Positions 47,299-55,847 of a stretch of DNA of 64,000 bases are shown here, piece by piece. The notes below the pieces were generated by a model, which was not told the DNA's origin, searched no databases, and worked only from the letters and a program-made list of their open reading frames with translations. The stretch is taken from positions 124,001 to 188,000 of the forward strand of contig NZ_FOLN01000002.1 of NCBI RefSeq assembly GCF_900112395.1, in the 5' to 3' direction. Numbering within the stretch: position 1 is the stretch's first letter; every line of letters starts with the position of its first letter. This DNA is from Algibacter lectus. Lineage in GTDB: Bacteria > Bacteroidota > Bacteroidia > Flavobacteriales > Flavobacteriaceae. The position numbers and the translations under genes are program-made.

Positions 47299-47384
47299 AA
47301 TTTAATGTTTTTAAGTTTATATTTTATTTACCAATACCACTTTGGCATTCGTAAACCAGATTGTTATACAATTCCAAATTGGGG

Positions 47385-47801
47385 TTATTTCCCTATTATT
47401 TTTACGGTTACAATACCAAACACAATATGGCCAATAAGCATAGCTATTAATCGCATAGGTATGCTGCCATCCATAGGTGGCATTTCGAAAACCATCCCCA
47501 TTAATTTCATACCAATTTGGGCAACCACCACAGCAGCAATACCAAATACAACACCTTTTATCAAAGTGTTTTGTATATTAACACTCGGTGCAAAAACATA
47601 GCTATAACCAAAAGCTAAGAGTATACCCATTACAAAGTGTAAAATCCAACCTTCTATCACGGAAACAACCAATGCGCTCGATAGTATTTTCCAAGGTGCC
47701 ATTTCGGGCATTCCTATATTTGCTGCCATAAGCATAATAATAGTCATGACTGCCGTTGCTATAATACCTGCGAATACTGATTTTGAAATAGTTTTATTCA
47801 T
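47385..47801 (-). CDS. DUF6789-like small membrane protein
   Basis: A 138-residue protein with four membrane helices, rich in Ala, Gly and Met (GIIATAVMTIIMLMAANIG; ALVVSVIEGWILHFVMGILLAFGYSYVFAP). It resembles the DUF6789 group of Bacteroidota small membrane proteins, and function is unknown. It is transcribed ahead of the PoxB-like gene in the same direction (86 bp apart), so they may share a transcript. Confidence 0.65.
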   Translation of the reverse strand: MNKTISKSVFAGIIATAVMTIIMLMAANIGMPEMAPWKILSSALVVSVIEGWILHFVMGILLAFGYSYVFAPSVNIQNTLIKGVVFGIAAVVVAQIGMKLMGMVFEMPPMDGSIPMRLIAMLIGHIVFGIVTVKIIGK

Positions 47802-48234
47802 TGTAATTCTAATTTTAAAAATTTATGATTCTTTCTTCAATGTAATTTTAATATTGAATGCTGCGTTTTGAGTGAAGCTAAAGACGAAACCGAACAGGCT
47901 CTTTTATTAAAGCATTGATTATAAGGTGCAAAGTAACCGAAGTTCGAGATACAGATTGCCTCGTACAATTTCATTTTTACCTCATTTAAAAAGGATAATC
48001 CATGTTCGTTTTTTTATAAGATGTATGTATATGAAGTAAAATAGCAGTATTAAAGCTATAGTTTCAACGGAAAGACATGGTAGAAAACCATGATAGATCT
48101 ATATAAATTAATAGTTTATATCTATTAAGTCAAGTATATTAAAATCAATTTATTACAATGTTTTAAGTGTTAAAAAATCACTATCTTAAACAAGAGAACG
48201 AAAATCAACAAAACCCTAACTAAAATCTGTCCAC
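47802..48234. other. Intergenic region, no gene seen
   Basis: These about 430 bp contain no convincing coding frame. A perfect 6-bp hairpin CATGGT-AGAAA-ACCATG lies at 48076-48092 without a following T-run. The stretch from 47850 to 47960 is richer in G+C than its surroundings and could be a remnant of a lost gene. Confidence 0.4.
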
Positions 48235-48235
48235 A

Positions 48236-48273
48236 AAAAAAACCTTGTTCTAATTAAAGAACAAGGTTTTTTT
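48236..48273. terminator. Strong terminator after the beta-barrel gene
   Basis: A 16-bp perfect stem (48236-48251 with 48258-48273, core ACCTTGTTCT/AGAACAAGGT) with a 6-nt loop AATTAA, flanked by A- and T-runs on either side. It lies 25 bp beyond the stop codon of the minus-strand gene at 48298 and can act in that direction. Confidence 0.85.
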
Positions 48274-48297
48274 ATGATGTTTTAAAAGTGCAGACTA

Positions 48298-49158
48298 CTA
48301 TTTATCGGCACGTTTTTTAAACTTATAAGTAATACCAAAGTTAATTCCGAAAGAAGAATATGGCACCTTTTGAGATAGCTTTTTAGAATCATCGGTATTG
48401 GTATTCGATAAATTATCGACATAGGTTGTTTTTCTAACTGTGCCATCTGGCAAGTTATCTAGCGAGTAAAAACTCTCTACAGCAACCGTTCCATCAGGCA
48501 GTACAATATTGGTATTAAACTCAGCAAGTTCTGAGTCTTTACGCTTTAAACTAATACCGTAATATTCGGCCTCTACAAACAAACTGAAATTAGAATCTAA
48601 ATCGAATTTATATCCCAAAGCACCAACAAAACCTAACGGAAAATGCCCGTGGAAATCCTCAGTGTAATTCGTTTCAGAATACGATCCCTCTGGCACACCA
48701 AATGCATCTGCTTCAGCTTCCGAAAACACCGCTTTTCTATACACCACAGCTTCCGTTTTTCCGCCTAATTTTAATAAGGCTCCAAAACGACCGTAAATGT
48801 TATTGGTGAATTTATACACCACAGACGTTGATGCTCCAAAAGCACGCGCTCTAGCCACCGCATTTACATCTGTATTTGGCGTATTAACCTCCGATACCGT
48901 TTGGTCTGTACCTTGTAAATACCCAAAACTTAAATCGGCACCAAAAGACTCATTAAAAAAGTAAGTTCCTCTTATCTGAACATTGGCTCCCTCGCCATAA
49001 CTCCCGTAAGAGTTTCCTGTTTCCGAAACGTTTACCGTTTCTCCTAATTTCATCCCTGCACTCGAAAAGGCGTAACCTGTACTCACCGAAACCTGAACTT
49101 GGGCATAAGCCAAACCGCTCATTACAATAGCTGTAAGTGCTATGATTGAATGTTTCAT
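48298..49158 (-). CDS. Outer-membrane beta-barrel protein
   Basis: A 286-residue protein with signal peptide (cleavage after LAYAQ, about residue 20) and a pattern of amphipathic strands alternating with polar turns (VSVSTGYAFSSAGMKLGE; GADLSFGYLQGTDQ; ALGYKFDLDSNFSLFVEAEYYG), ending in SSFGINFGITYKF, the C-terminal aromatic strand of outer-membrane barrels. About eight to ten strands are expected. No pore or receptor signature is seen. It is monocistronic. Confidence 0.85.
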   Translation of the reverse strand: MKHSIIALTAIVMSGLAYAQVQVSVSTGYAFSSAGMKLGETVNVSETGNSYGSYGEGANVQIRGTYFFNESFGADLSFGYLQGTDQTVSEVNTPNTDVNAVARARAFGASTSVVYKFTNNIYGRFGALLKLGGKTEAVVYRKAVFSEAEADAFGVPEGSYSETNYTEDFHGHFPLGFVGALGYKFDLDSNFSLFVEAEYYGISLKRKDSELAEFNTNIVLPDGTVAVESFYSLDNLPDGTVRKTTYVDNLSNTNTDDSKKLSQKVPYSSFGINFGITYKFKKRADK

Positions 49159-49602
49159 AATGTATAATTTAGATTAAAAATTCACAAAAAAATGATTGAA
49201 GATTATGACTTAAACATTAATCTAAAAAGCACTTATTTATATAAATACTTAAAAGTTATAAAATGATGTCATAATTTACAATCGCTTACAAATATACTTT
49301 TTTTATAAGATTAGTTAGGCGTATTAAATATAAAGATTATTGAGCCAAATAGATAATTCATTCTGTTAATTTTATTAACTATTCTTCTCTGAATTAGTAT
49401 AGCTTAGTAATGAGTAATTTAGAATATCTTTATACTATTATACCGATATATAACTTTAAAACTAAGATAACCGATTAACAAAGTATTCTGGAGTATACTT
49501 TAGTTAGGGAATTAAAGTTTATTCTACATAAATAATGGCGTGTTTTTTATGTGGTTGAGTAGGAGGGAAGGCTTAAATAGAATATTACTAATTTTGGCGT
49601 AT
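49159..49602. other. Intergenic region, no gene seen
   Basis: About 440 bp, A+T-rich, with no coding frame of note. The promoter of the minus-strand beta-barrel gene should be near 49160-49260, but no clean TAnnTTTG was recognised. Confidence 0.4.
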
Positions 49603-49644
49603 AAAAAAAGTGATACTTCCATTAATAGAAATATCACTTTTTTT
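49603..49644 (-). terminator. Terminator after the beta-helix gene
   Basis: AAAAAAAGTGATA (49603-49615) pairs with TATCACTTTTTTT (49632-49644), loop 16 nt. On the minus strand the stem follows the stop codon at 49685 by about 40 bp and ends in a T-run. Confidence 0.75.
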
Positions 49645-49684
49645 ATTTAAGAAGAGAACCAATCTTCAAACTATAAACCCAATA

Positions 49685-50983
49685 TTAATTTGAAGCTATA
49701 ATTTCATCAATTTTCAATCTAAAATCAAGATTTTTTGCGTCTTGAGAATTAATAAATGTTTCAGAATCTGAACCTTTAGAATACACATTAAAGAATAAGC
49801 TGTTACCGTACCAATTCTCTAAATCTTCATTGTTAGGTTTGTTTTTTATAAAAATATTTCCGTTACTGTTATTGAAATACATTTCACTAAACTTTAGCTT
49901 ATTCAAGTTTTCAGTAGATAACTCAATTTCATTATCTAATATTACAGCTGGATTGAATCCAGATATAACACTTTTACTCATATTTAAAGATGCATCTTTA
50001 GATACATAGATACCTTCTTTTACTAAGCCTATTTCAATAGCTGAAGCTAAATCGTTACTTAAATTAATTATCGATATGTTCTTAGCAGTAACCAATGTGG
50101 ATTTTTTTGAATAATCTACTTCTTCTTTTCTGTTATAAGATGAAATAGACATAGATCTAGATTCTTCTGAACCTGAAACATAAGGAGAGCGTATAGCTAA
50201 TGAGTTTGTTATGTTACATTGAGTACCATAATTAAAATCAAAATCATTACCATTACTTCTATAAGAAACCATTTTATCCAAATTAACGACTCCTCCAATA
50301 ACATTAAAAGAATTTCCTTTACAGTAAGTCACCATAACGTTTTCCAAGACAGTTTCGCTTCCTACACCAGCCAAAGTAATACCGCTAAAATAACCATTAT
50401 CTTTAGTTCTTTTTCCTGCGTACTCTATTCTTACATATTTCAAAACACCTGAATTACTTCTAGCATTTTCTCCTCCATAAAGAGCATTTTGATTGGATAC
50501 TTGTTGAAAACCATATTTTACATTAGATACACCACCCACTTGATTAATAGGAGCATCACCAAGAATAAATAATCCACCCCAATCACCACTTTTCTTAATA
50601 TCTTTACTTGACGTAAAAACAATAGGATCTGTTTCTAGACCTTCAGCAATTAAAGTTGATCCTTTACTAATAATTAGAGAACCATTAGATTTAGAATCTC
50701 CCATTATAATAGTACCTGGTTCTATAGTAAGTGTTGCGTTTCCTGTTACAAAAACATTTCCTACTAATAAATAGATTTCTCTTTTAGTTAACTTAGTATC
50801 TTCAGTAATGTTACCAGTTAAAATTTGACTAGGTTGACCATAATCATTTGTTTTAGGTTTGAAATCTGTCCAATAACTAAGCCAGTTATCATTACCGATT
50901 ATTCCTTTTTCTTGCTGCGCATAGATACAGCCTACGAATAACATAGTTATAAGTATTAATGTTTTTTGGGTTAAGTTTTTCAT
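49685..50983 (-). CDS. Secreted beta-helix-type protein of unknown function
   Basis: A 432-residue protein with a signal peptide (cleavage after IYAQ, about residue 22). The middle region shows the short repeated beta strands of a right-handed parallel beta-helix (VFVTGNATLTIEPGTIIMGD, SKGSTLIAEGLETDPIVFTSS, GDWGGLFILGDAPIN; then YVRIEYAG), as in many Bacteroidota surface proteins. No C-terminal type IX secretion signal was seen, and no catalytic residues are assignable. It is monocistronic and followed by a strong terminator. Confidence 0.7.
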   Translation of the reverse strand: MKNLTQKTLILITMLFVGCIYAQQEKGIIGNDNWLSYWTDFKPKTNDYGQPSQILTGNITEDTKLTKREIYLLVGNVFVTGNATLTIEPGTIIMGDSKSNGSLIISKGSTLIAEGLETDPIVFTSSKDIKKSGDWGGLFILGDAPINQVGGVSNVKYGFQQVSNQNALYGGENARSNSGVLKYVRIEYAGKRTKDNGYFSGITLAGVGSETVLENVMVTYCKGNSFNVIGGVVNLDKMVSYRSNGNDFDFNYGTQCNITNSLAIRSPYVSGSEESRSMSISSYNRKEEVDYSKKSTLVTAKNISIINLSNDLASAIEIGLVKEGIYVSKDASLNMSKSVISGFNPAVILDNEIELSTENLNKLKFSEMYFNNSNGNIFIKNKPNNEDLENWYGNSLFFNVYSKGSDSETFINSQDAKNLDFRLKIDEIIASN

Positions 50984-51574
50984 AGTTTTTATTTATTCAT
51001 TACAACATAATCAAGATTAATACCAAATTCAGAATTAATCTAGAAAACAACTTTATCATGATTTGAGGGCCTAATGATAAAATTTTTAAGCGTAATAATT
51101 AGAGAGATATTTAAAGTTGTTCTATTTATAAGACACCTTTAAATTTAATAAGTCACAATTTTTATTTTATATTTATTATTAACTGGTACAAAAATATTTT
51201 AAATTATTGAGAAGTGCTTTTAAAATTAGTTGAACGGTTGTAAAATAAAGTTTAATAGATAAACGGTTATTCAAAAAAGCATAATAAATGTGTTTTATTA
51301 AAAGTTTTACTTTAATAAAGTATAAAAAAAAGAGGCTATAGTTTTTTTTTGTTGAAATAAAATAACACTAATCCATTTGTTAATAGCTATATAATAAGTT
51401 AATAAGTGAAGGATTACTTTAATAAGCAGATAATAATATTAGAACAATTATGCTCTGTTAGATAGCAATTAAATCGCTTTCTTAATTATTTAATATTTAC
51501 ATTTTACTCACCTTCTATTATGAGTATAATATTAAACACTTTGATAAATCATTTTTTCAATATATAGCGATGTT
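50984..51574. other. Long intergenic region, no gene seen
   Basis: About 590 bp of very A+T-rich DNA with stops in every frame. It separates the beta-helix gene from the VIT/VWA cluster; the regulatory motifs of that cluster begin at 51575. Nothing else was recognised. Confidence 0.5.
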
Positions 51575-51644
51575 ACGAATTCTAGATTAACCCCAACGAA
51601 TTCTAAAACCCACTTAGATTAGCATGGCTTCTCTTTTAGATTTG
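51575..51644 (+). promoter_or_regulatory. Promoter of the VIT/VWA gene with a tandem direct-repeat activator site
   Basis: Two exact copies of ACGAATTCTA (51575-51584 and 51596-51605) lie 21 bp apart, two helical turns, on one face of the DNA. A perfect -7 box TAGATTTG (51637-51644) begins 41 bp after the second copy starts. The same 70-bp layout recurs at 54225-54294. The arrangement fits a LytTR-family activator such as the one encoded at 60499-61248 (inference). Confidence 0.7.
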
Positions 51645-51678
51645 ATGTATAAATAACAACAATCTAAAAAATAAAACC

Positions 51679-53832
51679 ATGAAATACTTAGTTACACTCT
51701 TACTTTTTTGTTCCATCTCTTTAGGTTTCGCACAAAATAACGATAGTCCATATTTATCAGTTTCAACTAAAAATGCTGTAATTCCTTTAAAATCATCTAA
51801 AACAGAAGTCGAAATTTCGGGAACTATTGCGCACGTTAAGCTTATACAAGTGTATCAAAATAAAGGAGAATCGCCCATAGAAGCTAAATATGTTTTTCCG
51901 TTATCTACTCAAGCCGCAGTTCATAAAATGCAGATGACGATAGGCAATCGTATTATAAATGCTAAAATATTTGAAAAGCAAGAAGCTCAAAAAGTTTATG
52001 AAACGGCTGTAAAACAAGGTAAGCGAGCAGCTAAACTAGACCAACACAGACCTAATGTTTTTCAAATGGATGTGGGGAATATAATGCCCAGCGATGAAAT
52101 TACTATTGCTATCTATTACACCGAATTATTAGTTCCTATTAATGGCACCTATCAATTTGTTGCTCCAGCAGTAGTTGGTCCAAGGTTTACAGGAGAAAAT
52201 AAACAATCAGAAGATACCTTTAACACACCATATACACCAAAAGGATCTGCAAGTACTTTTAATTATGATGTTAAAGTATCACTTAATGCTGGAATGATTA
52301 TTCAAAATATAAATAGCAGCAGCCACCAAGTAAACATTAATTATCCAGATCTAAAAACAGCAGAAGTATTTTTGTCAAAAAGTAATAAAAACTCTGGAAA
52401 TAGAGATTTTATATTAAACTATAATCTTCGTGGCAACAGTATACAATCTGGTTTATTGTTATATGAACATGGCGATGAGAACTTCTTTGCGCTACAAATG
52501 GAACCAACAAACAAAATTAATTTTAAAGATATTCCATCTAGAGAATACCTTTTTATTGTTGATGTTTCGGGATCTATGAATGGTTATCCTTTAGAGGTTT
52601 CAAAAGAACTCATGCGTAATTTACTTTGCGATCTTAGAGCTACAGATACTTTTAACGTTCAGCTATTTGCTTCTAGCTCTACTGTTTTCAGTACAAATTC
52701 AGTTGAAGTCAATGAAAAAAATATAGAAGCTGCTATTCTTTTTCTTTCTGAAGGACAAGGCGGAGGCGGTACAGAATTACTCAACGCTTTAAAATTAGCT
52801 TACAAATTACCAAGAAAAGACTCAGGCAGTGCGCGTTCTATGGTTGTAATAACAGATGGCTATGTGAGTGTAGAAAAAGAAGCTTTCGAGCTTATTAAAA
52901 ACAATTTAGACCAAGCCAATGTGTTCACTTTTGGTATAGGTTCTAGTGTAAATCGATATTTAATAGAAGGTATGGCAAAAGTATCTAATAGCGAATCTTT
53001 TATAGCAACCTCTAAAACGGAAGCTTTAGAAACAGCAAAAGCTTTTAAAAATTATATAGAAACGCCTTTATTAACACAAGTAAAGCTTAAAGCAAAAGGT
53101 TTTGAAATCTATGATATGGCTCCAAGTAGTATTCCAGATGTTTTTGCAGCTAGACCAGTTCTTGTTTATGGAAAATACCATGGTAAAGCAGAAGGGAGTA
53201 TTATAATTACCGGTTACCAGGGCAAAAAAAAAATTAAACAAGAATTCCAGGTGTCTCGAAGTAATTTAAGCTCTAAAAACAAAGCCTTACGTTATTTATG
53301 GGCAAGAAAACGAATAGAGGAACTAGACGATTACAATAAATTATTTTCTGATGATGTAAAGCAAGATGTTATATACTTAGGAATAAAATACAACCTGGTA
53401 ACCAATTACACTTCTTTTGTAGCTGTCGATGAAACCATTGTTAATGAAGACGGTACATTAAAAACGATAAAGCAACCACTTCCTATGCCTAAAAATGTAA
53501 ATAATTCGGCTGTTGGAGCAGAGGCAGAAGTTTCTAAAAAAACAACATTCAAAAGGTCTTTTTCTATAACAATGAATGAAAACCTATTGAAAATCGATAA
53601 AAGAAAAATTAAGATGGAATTTAAAGCATTATACACAACTTTAGTAACCAAATACTTAAAACAATATGATAGCCTGCGTATTAAATTTAATGCCGAAGGT
53701 GAAATTACAGAAATTGAAGTTCTAGACCATGGTACTTGGGTTTATGCATCATCTGTTCTTAAAGAGTTTACAGGCTTATCTGTGAAAACATTAGATGTGA
53801 ATAGAAGTATAACTTTAACCTTAAAAAGATGA
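51679..53832 (+). CDS. VIT/VWA-domain envelope protein
   Basis: A 717-residue protein with signal peptide (cleavage after GFAQ, about residue 19). The VIT domain (about residues 30-150) carries YVFPLSTQAAVHKMQMTIGNR and FEKQEAQKVYETAVKQGK; the von Willebrand A domain (about 285-460) has an intact MIDAS site: DVSGSMNG, GGGTELLNAL and VVITDGY. A C-terminal segment of about 90 residues (NAEGEITEIEVLDHG) resembles TonB-C-like folds. VIT-VWA proteins bind other proteins through the metal site. It overlaps the next gene by 4 bp (ATGA). Confidence 0.88.
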   Translation: MKYLVTLLLFCSISLGFAQNNDSPYLSVSTKNAVIPLKSSKTEVEISGTIAHVKLIQVYQNKGESPIEAKYVFPLSTQAAVHKMQMTIGNRIINAKIFEKQEAQKVYETAVKQGKRAAKLDQHRPNVFQMDVGNIMPSDEITIAIYYTELLVPINGTYQFVAPAVVGPRFTGENKQSEDTFNTPYTPKGSASTFNYDVKVSLNAGMIIQNINSSSHQVNINYPDLKTAEVFLSKSNKNSGNRDFILNYNLRGNSIQSGLLLYEHGDENFFALQMEPTNKINFKDIPSREYLFIVDVSGSMNGYPLEVSKELMRNLLCDLRATDTFNVQLFASSSTVFSTNSVEVNEKNIEAAILFLSEGQGGGGTELLNALKLAYKLPRKDSGSARSMVVITDGYVSVEKEAFELIKNNLDQANVFTFGIGSSVNRYLIEGMAKVSNSESFIATSKTEALETAKAFKNYIETPLLTQVKLKAKGFEIYDMAPSSIPDVFAARPVLVYGKYHGKAEGSIIITGYQGKKKIKQEFQVSRSNLSSKNKALRYLWARKRIEELDDYNKLFSDDVKQDVIYLGIKYNLVTNYTSFVAVDETIVNEDGTLKTIKQPLPMPKNVNNSAVGAEAEVSKKTTFKRSFSITMNENLLKIDKRKIKMEFKALYTTLVTKYLKQYDSLRIKFNAEGEITEIEVLDHGTWVYASSVLKEFTGLSVKTLDVNRSITLTLKR

Positions 53833-54035
53833 TAAAAACCGTTTTAAAAATAGCAGTTGTATCATGTATCGCGTTAAATATTTATATGATTTTAGTGAGA
53901 TGTCACTACATTGATTTTTATTTAAATACTAAATCAGTACAAACCCGAGATAGTGTGTGTAATTTTAAACAACAAAACACAAAAGCGGATGGTAACCTTG
54001 ATTTAGAATATCAATATGAGGAATTTGTGGAATAA
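53829..54035 (+). CDS. Small membrane-anchored protein, coupled to the VIT/VWA gene
   Basis: A 68-residue protein whose start codon overlaps the VIT/VWA stop in an ATGA, which implies translational coupling. It has one N-terminal hydrophobic segment (VLKIAVVSCIALNIYMILV) followed by a short polar tail with an acidic end. Two cysteines lie in the first 30 residues. No family was recognised; an accessory subunit of the VIT/VWA protein is likely from the coupling. Confidence 0.6.
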   Translation: MIKTVLKIAVVSCIALNIYMILVRCHYIDFYLNTKSVQTRDSVCNFKQQNTKADGNLDLEYQYEEFVE

Positions 54036-54125
54036 TAGTTTAACGATTGATTTTTTTTTAATTGAAGTTGTTATTCTGGATAGAAAATAAAACAATTATC
54101 ACCCTATAATTTCAAAAATTAGAAG

Positions 54126-54160
54126 AACCTGTAAGGCTTAAAAACTTTACAGGTTTTCTT
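54126..54160 (+). terminator. Terminator after the VIT/VWA pair
   Basis: AACCTGTAA (54126-54134) pairs with TTACAGGTT (54147-54155) across a 12-nt loop and is followed by TTCTTTTT. It ends the first transcript of the cluster, so the downstream genes need their own promoter. Confidence 0.75.
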
Positions 54161-54224
54161 TTTATAGACCTAGTTAAATGATGATAAAATAACGATCGAA
54201 ATAAGTATAAATCATCAAATAACA

Positions 54225-54294
54225 ACGAATTCTAGTTTATAGCTAACGGATACTAGAAGCGACCAAATAAACCCTTAGTTCTCCCTTAATTTTG
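54225..54294 (+). promoter_or_regulatory. Second promoter of the cluster with the same direct-repeat layout
   Basis: ACGAATTCTA (54225-54234) and the 8/10 match ACGGATACTA (54246-54255) lie 21 bp apart, and a perfect -7 box TAATTTTG (54287-54294) begins 41 bp after the second repeat begins. All spacings equal those at 51575-51644. The predicted leader is about 28 nt. Confidence 0.7.
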
Positions 54295-54328
54295 AGGTAT
54301 AGAAACATAAAAACCTAATATATATACC

Positions 54329-54904
54329 ATGAAAAATCTAATTATTCTTTTAATCACAGTAATCAGTTTTCAGTTTACAAATGCACAAGAATTTACAGTA
54401 ACCAGTAAATATAAAGTTGCAAATAGAATGGATACTAAGCAACAAGAATATGCTACAGCACTGTTCGATATTGTAGCAACAGAAGATGCTTCTGTGAAAG
54501 TAGCCACTTTAAGCATTCTAGATCTTGATCTTTTTGAAGATGTTACTATTACATTATTAACCAATCCTAACCTAGATAACATTAATGAAATTATAAAAGT
54601 AGACATCAATTATAGCACATGTTGCTACCATGCCGAAACTCATTATTACATGATAACAGATACTAACGATTCTATTTCATTACCATATATAGAAAACGAA
54701 TTTTGCGAGAATACAACAACAGAAGTTCAATATATATTCCCAGTACAAAAACTTGGTAAAGAAGCCATAATACTTAAATCAGAGGTCAGCTTTACAGAAA
54801 AACACACTATTAAAGATCTTAAAATTCTACAAAGTTTTGCGTGGAATGATGATGACTTTAATGACAACGAATCAGTAGCCTATTCAGGCATTGACAATAA
54901 TTAA
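54329..54904 (+). CDS. Secreted protein of unknown function
   Basis: A 191-residue protein with a clear signal peptide (cleavage after TNAQ, about residue 19). The mature part is mixed, with a Cys pair in STCCYHAETHYY and one more Cys in ENEFCENTT, suitable for a disulfide. It ends in an acidic tail (WNDDDFNDNES). No domain was recognised. It is the first gene of the second transcription unit of the cluster, 34 bp after the repeat-controlled promoter and 24 bp before the SH3 gene. Confidence 0.7.
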   Translation: MKNLIILLITVISFQFTNAQEFTVTSKYKVANRMDTKQQEYATALFDIVATEDASVKVATLSILDLDLFEDVTITLLTNPNLDNINEIIKVDINYSTCCYHAETHYYMITDTNDSISLPYIENEFCENTTTEVQYIFPVQKLGKEAIILKSEVSFTEKHTIKDLKILQSFAWNDDDFNDNESVAYSGIDNN

Positions 54905-54928
54905 TATTAATCTTTAAATTTATTCAAA

Positions 54929-55837
54929 ATGAAAAATGTAAAAAACAGTATCCTAGGATTATGCCTAGCAGCAATGTCAACCATGTTTGGCCAAACAGAA
55001 CCACAAGTAAATTTTGCAACAGCAACACCAAGTACCACGGTAAGCAAAGTAACTTATGAATACTTACTTGCAGATCACGTTTACTTACGTGAAAATCCAT
55101 CTATAAAGGGAAAGGCAGTAGCATTATTACCTATTGGAACCAAAATGGTTATACAAGAAAAAAGTGAACGTGAAGATACCTTAGATGGTATTAAAAGCAA
55201 CTGGTATCGCGTAAGTATTGGTAACGACTCTGGCTGGGTTTGGGGCGGTTTAATAGCTCAAAAAACCTTTGGTAGTGAAGCAAGCCACAACGTTAAATTT
55301 GCTTATGGCTTTGAAAGTGCTACCGTAAATGAAGCAGGTGAAATTGAACAAAAACATCAATTACGAGCTTTTAAAAACGGTGTTCAAATAGATAAAATTG
55401 TTTTCAACGGACATCAATCTAAGGCTTTAGAAATAAAAAATATTGGAAACAAAGGGTTGTTTAATGTTGAAGATATTATCGCTCTTGATATTCCTGCTAC
55501 TGAAGGAAATCAAAATAAAGGCAAAATGTACATTTTTTGGAATAACGGAAAATTTACAAACGTAGCAAGTTTAATTGATCACAGCGATACATCTTATAGT
55601 AAAACCGAATCTTTTGTTTTTCCATCGGATATGGAAGGCGTAAAAAGTAGATTGGTTTTAGAAACCTTTATTACCGATCATAAAACGATAGCTAATAATG
55701 ATAACGCCAAAGAGGATAAAAAACTAATTATTAGTGAATACAAATGGAATGGATACAAATTAGTTAAAGTTGAGGATACGCCAGAAAGCACGGGAGATTT
55801 AGTAGCTAGTGAGCATTTAAACCCTAATAATTTCTAA
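54929..55837 (+). CDS. SH3b-domain secreted protein
   Basis: A 302-residue protein with signal peptide (cleavage after MFGQ, about residue 22). A bacterial SH3 domain covers about residues 45-110: YLLADHVYLRENPSIKGKAV, followed by NWYRVSIGNDSGWVWGGLIA. The remaining 190 residues are beta-rich and unassigned. SH3b domains bind peptidoglycan or other envelope components. It starts 24 bp after the previous gene, and the next gene follows after 10 bp. Confidence 0.85.
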   Translation: MKNVKNSILGLCLAAMSTMFGQTEPQVNFATATPSTTVSKVTYEYLLADHVYLRENPSIKGKAVALLPIGTKMVIQEKSEREDTLDGIKSNWYRVSIGNDSGWVWGGLIAQKTFGSEASHNVKFAYGFESATVNEAGEIEQKHQLRAFKNGVQIDKIVFNGHQSKALEIKNIGNKGLFNVEDIIALDIPATEGNQNKGKMYIFWNNGKFTNVASLIDHSDTSYSKTESFVFPSDMEGVKSRLVLETFITDHKTIANNDNAKEDKKLIISEYKWNGYKLVKVEDTPESTGDLVASEHLNPNNF

Positions 55838-55847
55838 AAAAGTAATA

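Noticed and set aside
52261-53640. Minus-strand frames inside the VIT/VWA gene and similar antisense frames elsewhere
   Set aside because: They mirror the codon pattern of the real genes, have no domains and no start context of their own.
54126-54160. Possible riboswitch or leader before the second envelope unit
   Set aside because: The hairpin AACCTGTAA/TTACAGGTT followed by T-rich sequence is a simple terminator of the upstream unit, and the new promoter lies downstream of it.
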